A DNA stretch of 33,106 nt from Clostridiales bacterium. GTDB taxonomy: Bacteria > Bacillota > Clostridia > Christensenellales > Aristaeellaceae. The position numbers and the translations under genes were made by a program. Shown here piece by piece: positions 15,624 to 21,631 of the stretch. The stretch covers positions 1-33,106 of the forward strand of contig JALFHA010000026.1 in NCBI GenBank assembly GCA_022776785.1. The letters run 5' to 3'. Every line of letters begins with the position of its first letter. Within the stretch, counting starts at the first letter, position 1. Under the pieces are notes generated by a model. That model did no database searches. It was not told the origin of the DNA and saw only the letters and a program-made list of their open reading frames with translations.

Positions 15624-16226
15624 TCACTCGATTTCAAGCGCGCTCAGGTCGATGTCCCTGTCCCGGTAGATGCACCCCAGCCCCTCGTCGTACTGCTTTG
15701 CGCACAGGCCGCAGCCGTCAAACGCCTTGCGCAGCGCGCAGCCCCGGATTTCTCCGCCGGTCTTCACGCACAGCGCACACTCGCCCGCCTGAGCCGCCCG
15801 CGCAATGGTCTGCATCTCGTTCGTTCTCACCACCGCCGTCATGTTCGGCGTCGCCGTCGCACCCTCCAGCTCGATGCGGATTTGGCCCCTTCTGCACATG
15901 CTGTCCATCGTCACCATCTGCGCGGGGATCATCGTGCACAGCAGGTCGTCTCCGATCCCGAATAGCTGCCGCGTCGCCTCAACAAAGCGAGCATACCCGT
16001 GCGGAATCATTTCAAGCCGCTCACGGAGGATCTTCCCCATACCGTCGCGCATGGACTGTGCCATGATGACAAGCCACGTCGTCATCATGTTCTCATCCGC
16101 AGTCATGCGCCTTTTCTCGAATGTCCAATCCGGGTCAATACACGCTGTCACGCGGTTGTGCGTCACGGTGTATCGCTCCTTGCCCAGCCGCGCAAACGCC
16201 TCCCGCGCGGCCCTGTTCTTCTTCAT
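15624..16226 (-). CDS. DUF5651-like phage protein with C-terminal Cys cluster
   Basis: 200 residues from the ATG at 16226, chosen because AAGGAGAGAAGCGC precedes it; a longer frame upstream lies inside the neighbouring gene. It opens with 'MKKNRAAREAFARLGKERYT'. The last 60 residues contain a Cys cluster: 'CALCVKTGGEIRGC', 'DGCGLCAKQYDEGLGCIYR', suggesting zinc binding. I associate this pattern with DUF5651 proteins of Firmicutes phages, by memory only. Its ATG overlaps the stop of the XRE-type gene (ATGA), so the two are coupled. Function unknown. Confidence 0.6.
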   Translation of the reverse strand: MKKNRAAREAFARLGKERYTVTHNRVTACIDPDWTFEKRRMTADENMMTTWLVIMAQSMRDGMGKILRERLEMIPHGYARFVEATRQLFGIGDDLLCTMIPAQMVTMDSMCRRGQIRIELEGATATPNMTAVVRTNEMQTIARAAQAGECALCVKTGGEIRGCALRKAFDGCGLCAKQYDEGLGCIYRDRDIDLSALEIE

Positions 16227-16855
16227 GCGCTTCTCTCCTTGACCTCGGCGTGCTCGTCTTCCTCCGCTGTCCACGCGATGCCCAGCGGCGTGCGCGTCTT
16301 TTTCACGCTTCCCAGCCTTCCGTATGCGCCGCACAGCCACAGCATCCGCCGGATGTGCTGGTCGCAGACGACCTCACGCAGGAATTCCGGCAGCCCCGCA
16401 AGCTCGCTGTACGCGATAAAGCCGCTCGTCGCGCCCGTCTCAGGCTCCTCCTGTGCTCTCCTGCGCCTGCGCCCTCCAGCCGCCGCGCGCTCAACAGCCA
16501 CCCGTCTGGCCTCGTCCATCCACACGGGCCCTTCCTGCTTGTGCGCCTGCTCCTGCTCCATGTGCCTGCGCAGCCTTCCCAGCGCTGCCGCCTCATCCCG
16601 CCGGGCGTTTTCGGCCTCCATGATTTTTGCGCGCTCTGCCTCCGTGATGATCTGCGTGCTCTCCACGCCCAGCGCATCGGCCATCGCGTCCACATGCTTC
16701 ATCTTCGGGCAGCGCGTCCCGCATTCGTAGGCCGAGATCGAAGCCCTTGTCACCCCGACGTGCCATGCAAGCGTCTTCTGATCCATCCCGCGCGCCTCGC
16801 GCAGCGCTTTGATTCTCTTGCCAATCTCCTTGATTTTCTCTGCCGTATCGTCCAT
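16223..16855 (-). CDS. XRE-family helix-turn-helix protein
   Basis: 210 residues. Residues about 8-70 are a clear XRE/Cro-type DNA-binding domain: 'IKALREARGMDQKTLAWHVG', 'VTRASISAYECGTRCPKM', 'VDAMADALGVE'. A charged linker (basic RRRRR near residue 133) leads to a C-terminal domain of about 65 residues ('SELAGLPEFLREVVCDQHIR') that I do not recognise. It lies within the minus-strand early operon rather than the immunity region, so it may be an accessory regulator rather than the main repressor. Confidence 0.72.
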   Translation of the reverse strand: MDDTAEKIKEIGKRIKALREARGMDQKTLAWHVGVTRASISAYECGTRCPKMKHVDAMADALGVESTQIITEAERAKIMEAENARRDEAAALGRLRRHMEQEQAHKQEGPVWMDEARRVAVERAAAGGRRRRRAQEEPETGATSGFIAYSELAGLPEFLREVVCDQHIRRMLWLCGAYGRLGSVKKTRTPLGIAWTAEEDEHAEVKERSA

Positions 16856-16874
16856 GCTCTGCCTCCCTCGTCTG

Positions 16875-17654
16875 TTACTGCGTCACCCCGGCCAGCCATT
16901 CCCGGTTGAACATCGGCACGGCCTGCTCGATGGCGTCCTGTATCGCTTCTGCCAGCTCCTTGACCTCCGGGTGCGCGTTCCCCGCCGCGCAGCGCTCCCG
17001 GTAGACGTGCGCCCACTCGGCGAGGTTCACCTTGAAGATGAACGTGCTCGGGATGCACAGCCGGTACAGCCCGCGCCGCACATCTTGTTTCCCCGTCATC
17101 TCCTCGGCCACATACCCGCCGTCCTCCTTCACCCACACCCTGCCGTCTACGTCCGTGTAGTTCTCCGGCAGATCAATGCCCAGCGCTTTGAGCACTTCTT
17201 CCGTCGTGCGGATTTTGTCCGCGTAATACGCGCTCTTTTCGCTCTCGCCGAACTCCGCCAGCCGCGTGCTCTCCCGGACAATTCGGTTGTCAAAGCGTTT
17301 GGCGTGGCTGTCCCAGTCGTCCTGCCCGGCCCTGTGCAGGCCGTATACCGTCACGGAGATGTCGATGAATTTCAGCAGCGTGATGTGCTTCTGGCCGTAC
17401 TTGCACAGCTTTTCCAGCATCCGGTGAAAAGCTGTGTACGCTTCTTCTAGCATCTCCCTGCTGTAATCAAGCAAGGGCTCATTCTCAAAGTCCAGCACTT
17501 TTTCATGGCTGTTGAGTACGCCAAACGGCGAAATAACCAGACAGCACATTTGCCGTATGCCGTTTTCAAATTCTTCTGTCAGATGTCTCTTGCTGATGTG
17601 AAGCGCCACCAGCGCGTCATCCATGCCCGAAATGCTGTTCACATGCACCTTCAT
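16875..17654 (-). CDS. ThyX-like protein (divergent FAD-dependent thymidylate synthase)
   Basis: 259 residues with GGAGAGTTGAGGC before the ATG. 'STFIFKVNLAEWAHVYRERC' followed by 'HPEVKELAEAIQDAIEQAVP' strongly recalls the C-terminal helices of ThyX, which makes dTMP from dUMP with FAD and folate. The canonical RHRxxSxNExSxR motif is not exact: the candidate position reads 'RFDNRIVRESTRLAEFG'. It may be a divergent relative with another role, or a phage-specific branch. The same transcription unit carries dUTPase further upstream, which makes the dUMP substrate, so a nucleotide role is plausible. Confidence 0.55.
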   Translation of the reverse strand: MKVHVNSISGMDDALVALHISKRHLTEEFENGIRQMCCLVISPFGVLNSHEKVLDFENEPLLDYSREMLEEAYTAFHRMLEKLCKYGQKHITLLKFIDISVTVYGLHRAGQDDWDSHAKRFDNRIVRESTRLAEFGESEKSAYYADKIRTTEEVLKALGIDLPENYTDVDGRVWVKEDGGYVAEEMTGKQDVRRGLYRLCIPSTFIFKVNLAEWAHVYRERCAAGNAHPEVKELAEAIQDAIEQAVPMFNREWLAGVTQ

Positions 17655-17734
17655 GCCTCAACTCTCCTTTTGTCTCTCTTGCTCCTTGCGCCCGACATTT
17701 CTGCCGCCCGCAAACGCCGGAACGGTTGTATATC

Positions 17735-17754
17735 ACACGCGTTCATACGCGTGT
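17735..17754. promoter_or_regulatory. 8-bp palindrome, possible operator or hairpin
   Basis: ACACGCGT-TCAT-ACGCGTGT is a perfect inverted repeat about 80 bases upstream of the ThyX-like start. It is followed at 17,778-17,798 by a direct repeat of CGCGAATAAA (two copies, one base apart). No T-run follows on either strand, so a terminator is unlikely. Confidence 0.45.
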
Positions 17755-17799
17755 ATTTCCAGATTGATTTTTTCGCACGCGAATAAAACGCGAATAAAT

Positions 17800-17943
17800 T
17801 CAATCCTCCTTATACACTCCATCCCATTGCTGCCCGAACGGGCAATCGATACATAAATCCACCAGTAACCCGGTTTCATCGACAAAATATTGGTCTCCAA
17901 GCGCAATACATTCTGCGCAATGATCCGAAATGAAGTCTCCCAA
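17800..17943 (-). CDS. small two-CxxC phage protein (TTG start)
   Basis: 47 residues: 'MGDFISDHCAECIALGDQYF', then 'DLCIDCPFGQQWDGVYKED'. The two Cys pairs (CAEC and CIDC) suggest one zinc site. The only start fitting the AAAGGTG site is the TTG at 17943, five bases behind it. A competing frame on the same strand from GTG 17951 gives 72 residues without recognisable features, and I regard this Cys-rich frame as the real one. Function unknown. Confidence 0.6.
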   Translation of the reverse strand: MGDFISDHCAECIALGDQYFVDETGLLVDLCIDCPFGQQWDGVYKED

Positions 17944-17953
17944 TTTTGCACCT

Positions 17954-18052
17954 TTACATCCGTTGCTTTATTTCACTTAACGCCCAACCAACAGCAACAC
18001 CAACAAGAACTCCACATATCGTGAAAATCTGCACAATTATGCTTTCGCTCAC
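17954..18052 (-). CDS. single-pass membrane peptide (GTG start)
   Basis: 32 residues from the GTG at 18052 behind GGAGAGGGGGATAAAT. About 19 hydrophobic residues ('IFTICGVLVGVAVGWAL') form one membrane span, ending in the charged 'SEIKQRM'. The size and single span recall small phage membrane peptides. There is no basis for calling it a holin, because it is in the early region far from lysis genes. It starts two bases after the stop of the upstream gene. Confidence 0.5.
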   Translation of the reverse strand: MSESIIVQIFTICGVLVGVAVGWALSEIKQRM

Positions 18053-18054
18053 AT

Positions 18055-18267
18055 TTATCCCCCTCTCCACTCCTTGAAGCGCTTTTTGTATTTGTAATAT
18101 CGCTTCTTGAAATCCCTGTACAATTTCATGCCCTGCTTGTGCGCTTTTGCGCACTTCCGAATCATTTTTTCTGTAATGTCCGTTTGCTTTAAATAATCAG
18201 TGCAAAACTCTCTTGCACAAGCAATATTCCTTTCCCTTTGCTTGGCATACTCAGCCCTGCTTTTCAT
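18055..18267 (-). CDS. small basic phage protein, unknown
   Basis: 70 residues, very Lys/Arg/Tyr-rich ('MKLYRDFKKRYYKYKKRFKE'), helical. AAGGAGAAATGG precedes the ATG. A nucleic-acid-binding role would fit the charge but is unsupported. It is separated by 12 bases from the upstream gene and overlaps the leader of the membrane peptide. No family recognised. Confidence 0.5.
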   Translation of the reverse strand: MKSRAEYAKQRERNIACAREFCTDYLKQTDITEKMIRKCAKAHKQGMKLYRDFKKRYYKYKKRFKEWRGG

Positions 18268-18279
18268 CCATTTCTCCTT

Positions 18280-18663
18280 CTACGCTTCTTTGCGCGCTTC
18301 GTCCGCTTCCACGCTCAGCTCCTCCCTCATGTTTCTTTCCTCCGGCGGCATCATGCCCGCATCCTCGTACATCTTGAGCCTGTCCCTCACATGCCCGAAT
18401 CCACTCAGCGCTGCATAGACCGTCGCAATCGGGCACATCTCGTCCAGGCATCCGAAGATCAGCCAGTCCTTCTCCTCCTGCGTGACGGCGAACTCGGGCG
18501 GAACAACGTCGCAGCCTCGCTCCCTGCACAGGCTCAGGCAGAAGTCCGTCGTAGGCATGTCTGTCTCTCCGTGCCGGATATACTGCCAGCCATCCTTGCC
18601 GTACACCATGTTCATCACGGTTTCAAAGTTGTCCTGTGGGTTATCTGTGGTTAGCCTTTTCAT
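18280..18663 (-). CDS. conserved-looking phage early protein, unknown function
   Basis: 127 residues from the ATG at 18663 with GGAGGCAAAAA; a longer frame upstream lies inside the previous remnant. 'MKRLTTDNPQDNFETVMNMV', 'CLSLCRERGCDVVPPEFA', 'GCLDEMCPIATVYAALSGFG' and 'RDRLKMYEDAGMMPPEE' form the pattern of a common early protein of clostridial phages. The Cys residues may bind metal. It overlaps the 3' end of the ASCH-like remnant by 23 bases. Confidence 0.6.
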   Translation of the reverse strand: MKRLTTDNPQDNFETVMNMVYGKDGWQYIRHGETDMPTTDFCLSLCRERGCDVVPPEFAVTQEEKDWLIFGCLDEMCPIATVYAALSGFGHVRDRLKMYEDAGMMPPEERNMREELSVEADEARKEA

Positions 18664-19147
18664 TTTTTGCCTCCATGTCAGGTGCGGTATGCCCATATTC
18701 ATCCCACGCATCCGGCTTCTCGCACCGCTCGAATGTGATCACCCAGACCCACGGATTCGCATACCATCCATATTTTGTAATCTCAGTATTCTTGATTGTG
18801 CTGTCCCATAGCGCTGCGAATCTTTCTCTTGGTGAATATCCAATCGGGGGCTTTGATCCTTCTATTTTTGCTTTTTCACACGATTCCTTGTACTCGTCTG
18901 TCTCGCACAGATCGCATGTCAATGTGCCCTCGTCGATTGCGTCAGACTGAGAAATCTCGTTCAGCCTTTCTACTTGCACGTCGGTCACGCGGAGGAAGAT
19001 TCTCGCCGCATCGCGTGGCATGTGGATGGAAGGATGCCATCGAGGCTCCTTATCATATCCAGCAGAAACGGCACTTCCACCATCTGCTTTATAGATATAG
19101 TGGTCGCACCAGTCTCCGTTCCACGTCTCCCGCACCCACAGGATGCT
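18641..19147 (-). pseudogene. ASCH/PUA-like phage protein, 5' part missing
   Basis: The frame holds the C-terminal two thirds of a widespread phage ASCH-like protein: 'LWVRETWNGDW', 'RWHPSIHMPRDAARIFLRVT', 'DVQVERLNEISQSDAIDEG', 'RFAALWDSTIK' and 'NPWVWVITFERCEKP'. The usual N-terminus with a 'DGRKTxTRR' motif is absent. Instead the frame runs back into the 3' end of the DnaD-type gene in another frame. There is no start codon with a binding site near 19,147. I infer a deletion that joined the 5' part of the initiator gene to the 3' part of this gene. Confidence 0.65.
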
Positions 19148-19802
19148 CAAACTCGTATGCCACCGTGCTAAGCACAAGTCTGTCGATGATCGCCGGGTTC
19201 GCTGCCGTTCCGAAGCAGTCACGCCATGCACTCTGCGCCTCCGCGCGCGCGTCCGCTCTCCGCTCCTCCTCCTCGTCATCTTCTTCACACACATTGGGGT
19301 TACGGTAAGGATTACGTTTCTCTCTCGTACTTGTATAGTTTATATATATGTCCCCCGTGTTGCCCCCGATGTTGTCCCCTGTGTTACCCCCGCTGTTATA
19401 CCCTCTGTTACCCCCCGTGTTACCCCCTGTGTAATCCGATTTTTCCGTATAGCATGTCTCTCCGTCGCGCTCCGTGTCCGGTGCAGCATACTCGGGGTAG
19501 AAGTAGATCATCCTGTACGCCGGGCTTTTCTTGTTCTTTTCGCCCTTCGTAAACTCAATCAGTCCGCGCTGCTTGAGGCTGTTTCGCGCTATGGAAAGCG
19601 TATCATACTTCATCGGGCAGTATGAGAGCAGCCGGTCATTGCTGATGCGGATGAACTCATCGGGCCACACGCGGCCTTGTGCGCGCTGATTCATGATGTG
19701 CATCAGCGCGTACCACAAAAGCCTCTCGCTGGACGTGAGGTGTTCATCAGTCGCATACTCCATAAACCGTATGTGCTCCCGCACATAGTTGACGATTGGC
19801 AT
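19089..19802 (-). CDS. DnaD-type replication initiator, C-terminus replaced after deletion
   Basis: 237 residues. Residues 1-100 form a winged helix ('ATDEHLTSSERLLWYALMHI', 'RNSLKQRGLIEFTKG'). Residues about 124-152 are a Gly/Asn/Thr repeat linker. A DnaD domain begins at about 190 ('AWRDCFGTAANPAIIDRLVL') but ends after 'YEFE' (position about 19,146). The last 19 codons are an out-of-frame reading of the ASCH-like gene. Most of the DnaD domain, which would bind DNA and helicase loader, is thus lost. ATG at 19802 follows AAAGGGATGATGTC. No helicase or loader gene follows, which is consistent with their removal by the same deletion. Confidence 0.72.
   Translation of the reverse strand: MPIVNYVREHIRFMEYATDEHLTSSERLLWYALMHIMNQRAQGRVWPDEFIRISNDRLLSYCPMKYDTLSIARNSLKQRGLIEFTKGEKNKKSPAYRMIYFYPEYAAPDTERDGETCYTEKSDYTGGNTGGNRGYNSGGNTGDNIGGNTGDIYINYTSTREKRNPYRNPNVCEEDDEEEERRADARAEAQSAWRDCFGTAANPAIIDRLVLSTVAYEFEHPVGAGDVERRLVRPLYL
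19345..19440 (-). repeat. short tandem repeats coding a Gly-Gly-Asn-Thr linker
   Basis: Imperfect repeats of 12-15 bases (plus-strand TGTTACCCCC-like units) code for repeated GGNTG/GGNRG in the initiator linker. Such tracts are prone to slippage. At least six units can be seen. Confidence 0.7.
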
Positions 19803-19832
19803 GACATCATCCCTTTCGCTTTTGTCTCGTGC

Positions 19833-20246
19833 TCATGCGCGCCCCGTGCTTCCAAAACCGGCGTCGCCGCGATCTCCTGCGTGAATCTCGTCAACGATCT
19901 CAACCGGTTCATACCGTACAGGGATGACGACGAGCTGGCTGATCTTGTCTCCTCGCCGGATTCTGCATGTCATGCTGCCGTGGTTATACAGCTTGACGAC
20001 GATCTCCCCGCTGTATCCCTCGTCAATCAGTCCCGTGCTGGTGATGTCACTGTTCACGTTCAGGCCGCTTTTGCTCACCAGCAGCCCGGCACACCCTGTA
20101 GGCAGTTCGACACGTACCCCCGTGTGGAATATGCCCCAGCTTCCGGGATAAATGTCGCGTCCATCTGTTGCATACAGGTCAAGTCCTGCATCTGTGTCAT
20201 GGGCCCGCGTCGGCGCAATCGCGTCGGCATCCAGCTTTATCCGCAC
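19833..20246 (-). CDS. dut: dUTP diphosphatase
   Basis: 137 residues from the GTG at 20246, which follows GGGGGAGACACAAC; upstream readings in the frame have no site. All five trimeric dUTPase motifs are present: 'AHDTDAGLDLYA' (I), 'LVSKSGLN' (II), 'TGLIDEGYSGEI' (III), 'RRGDKISQLVV' (IV) and 'GDAGFGSTGRA' (V). It hydrolyses dUTP to dUMP and pyrophosphate, protecting phage DNA from uracil. It overlaps the antirepressor-like fragment by ten bases and lies 30 bases before the initiator gene. It looks intact. Confidence 0.92.
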   Translation of the reverse strand: MRIKLDADAIAPTRAHDTDAGLDLYATDGRDIYPGSWGIFHTGVRVELPTGCAGLLVSKSGLNVNSDITSTGLIDEGYSGEIVVKLYNHGSMTCRIRRGDKISQLVVIPVRYEPVEIVDEIHAGDRGDAGFGSTGRA

Positions 20247-20518
20247 GTTGTGTCTCCCCCTTTGTCCTGCATGGCCGCATCCATGCGGCCTCTTGCTTCC
20301 TTGGCGATGTCGCGGACGGTCAGCATGTCGCTCCATCCGCCGATCTGCGATATCACCACGCTGTATTCGTGCCTTGGAATCTCGCGCAGGCCGGAAATGC
20401 CATACCGCGCAAGCACGGCCTTGCGGATGGCATTGCCCAGCTTCTTTGTCGCCGCAGCCTCGTCAATGCCGCGCTTGTCAAGCAGCTCGCGTGCTCTCGC
20501 GCGGATCGCGTCATTCAT
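20237..20518 (-). pseudogene. antirepressor-like C-terminal fragment (ORF6C-like)
   Basis: 93 residues in frame from an ATG at 20518 without ribosome binding site. 'ATKKLGNAIRKAVLARYGIS' followed by 'GLREIPRHEYSVVISQIGGW' resembles the C-terminal domain of phage antirepressors (ORF6C type), which normally follows a Bro-N or KilA-N domain. That N-terminal domain is not present: immediately upstream the sequence changes to the repressor remnant on the opposite strand. I infer that the 5' part was deleted along with the divergent promoter region. Confidence 0.5.
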
Positions 20519-20755
20519 ATAAGTGATATCGAAAATGAGACAAAGAATCCGTCTGTGGAAACCATTCGTTTGATCGCAGAAGCTCTTGGCGTAACAAAAT
20601 CTGAGCTTATGGGAGAAAACAAAGAGACTGCCCCCGAAAATGGAGACAGTCTCAAAGCAGAAGGTTTCTTTATTCTAAACGGACTTAGCGATGACGGTCT
20701 GAAACAGGCTGTGAACTATCTTCGCTATCTCTCAAAAAGCGAAGATACGAAATAA
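20519..20755 (+). pseudogene. XRE-type phage repressor, N-terminal part missing
   Basis: The plus-strand frame from 20,519 reads 'ISDIENETKNPSVETIRLIA', then 'EALGVTKSELMGENKE' and 'GLKQAVNYLRYLSKSEDTK'. This is helix 4-5 and the tail of an XRE/CI-type repressor. Helices 1-3, including the recognition helix, are missing. The open frame upstream of 20,519 is only the antisense of the antirepressor fragment. No start codon with a site is near. It should not bind its operator, so lysogeny control is presumably lost or provided elsewhere. Confidence 0.75.
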
Positions 20756-20825
20756 ACTCTCTGAGGTTTTCTTCATCCAGTGCGTACATCAGGCGCACGG
20801 CCTCCTCGATCAGCATATCCCTCAC
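20685..20825 (-). CDS. small helical protein convergent with the repressor remnant (GTG start)
   Basis: 46 residues from the GTG at 20825 behind the excellent site AAAGGAGGAAAAGCC. 'MRDMLIEEAVRLMYALDEEN' and 'REFISYLRFLRDSED' form an amphipathic helical peptide. Its 3' half overlaps the end of the repressor frame on the other strand by about 70 bases. An inverted repeat in the overlap makes both proteins carry similar segments ('YLRYLSKSED' and 'YLRFLRDSED'). Function unknown; a small regulator of the switch is possible. Confidence 0.55.
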   Translation of the reverse strand: MRDMLIEEAVRLMYALDEENLREFISYLRFLRDSEDSSQPVSDRHR

Positions 20826-20889
20826 GGCTTTTCCTCCTTTCGGATGTTGTTCGCCGTATACAGCATTTGTAATTACATATATGTTGTAT

Positions 20890-20902
20890 CACATAATATG
20901 TG
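20890..20902. promoter_or_regulatory. operator-like palindrome
   Basis: CACATAATATGTG is a perfect 13-base palindrome in the AT-rich control region between the convergent small gene and the SWIM gene. It adjoins CGAATA, which pairs as inverted repeat with TATTCG about 25 bases further on. This spacing suggests repressor binding. Confidence 0.45.
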
Positions 20903-20926
20903 CGAATACAAGTAACTGAGAGCATG

Positions 20927-20955
20927 TTCACATATTCGTGGATTTGAGTTAGTAT
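20927..20955 (+). promoter_or_regulatory. promoter of the SWIM-domain gene
   Basis: TTCACA, 17 bases, TAGTAT, reading toward the gene at 20,988. The -35 overlaps the right arm of the operator-like inverted repeat, so it may be repressor-controlled. AGAAAGGGGCTTCAA gives the ribosome binding site. Confidence 0.55.
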
Positions 20956-20987
20956 TATTTGCAATACATAACAGAAAGGGGCTTCAA

Positions 20988-21572
20988 ATGGATACAACTA
21001 TTTTCTTCTGGAAGCCGAACAATGTTAAATCTGCTATTTCAGGGAAAATGACGCCAATTTCTGTGGATTACGAAGCAAAAACTGGCGTTTTTGCTTCATC
21101 TAGGGGCAACAAAACCTATACATGCACACTGGATCAGTGCCCGTGTACAGATTTCTCAATCAATCGAAAGCCTTGCAAGCACATGATTCGCCTTGCCCAC
21201 GAGCTACACGTCATCACTCTTGAAGGAGTACAGGATTCAAAAGCTGCCGCTCAGGAAAAGCAGGAGCTTTCCATTGCGGATGCACTCATGAAAGATGTGC
21301 CTTTGCAAAATGCTCTTGTAATCTTTATCACTGTTGATGCTCTGAAAAATGGTGAAGCCATCTCAGACGAACAGCTCGCATTACTGCACGATTATATGCC
21401 TTTCCTCGTTACCGATAACGGCACATTTAATCGGGAGAAACTGCCCGTATATCAAACCATGAAAGCAAAGCTCTCCAATCGTCTTGGGCTTTTACTCGTC
21501 GAACATGCAGGAGAATTGACGGAAGATGTCTTGAACCTGCTCTGTCTTCTGGATGATCCATCGTTTGAATAA
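20988..21572 (+). CDS. SWIM zinc-finger protein of the lysogeny module
   Basis: 194 residues. Cys51, Cys53, Cys63 and His65 in 'CPCTDFSINRKPCKH' fit the SWIM pattern CxCx(n)CxH, a zinc site for nucleic-acid or protein binding. The N-terminal 45 residues are beta-rich. The part from residue 90 is helical and hydrophobic in patches ('NALVIFITVDAL', 'KLSNRLGLLLVEHAGELTED'). It has its own promoter and is transcribed toward the recombinase. The gene is AT-richer than the structural genes. SWIM proteins are known from transposases, kinases and RNA polymerase-associated proteins. The role in this prophage is unknown. Confidence 0.78.
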   Translation: MDTTIFFWKPNNVKSAISGKMTPISVDYEAKTGVFASSRGNKTYTCTLDQCPCTDFSINRKPCKHMIRLAHELHVITLEGVQDSKAAAQEKQELSIADALMKDVPLQNALVIFITVDALKNGEAISDEQLALLHDYMPFLVTDNGTFNREKLPVYQTMKAKLSNRLGLLLVEHAGELTEDVLNLLCLLDDPSFE

Positions 21573-21581
21573 ACCTGATAG

Positions 21582-21609
21582 TTAGTTTTTCGCTATATAG
21601 GTTTACAAT
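21582..21609 (+). promoter_or_regulatory. promoter of the secreted cargo gene
   Basis: TTAGTT, 16 bases, TACAAT, just after the SWIM gene stop, then AAGGAGGA before the ATG at 21632. It suggests that the cargo gene is expressed independently of lytic genes. Confidence 0.5.
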
Positions 21610-21631
21610 CGAATTCAAGGAGGATTGCTCT

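Noticed and set aside
17733..17951. 72-codon minus-strand frame starting at GTG 17951
   Set aside because: An overlapping frame has two CxxC pairs and a natural protein pattern, while this one has none.
19345..19440. CRISPR-like short repeats
   Set aside because: Units are contiguous, imperfect, 12-15 bases and lie inside a coding linker; no spacers.
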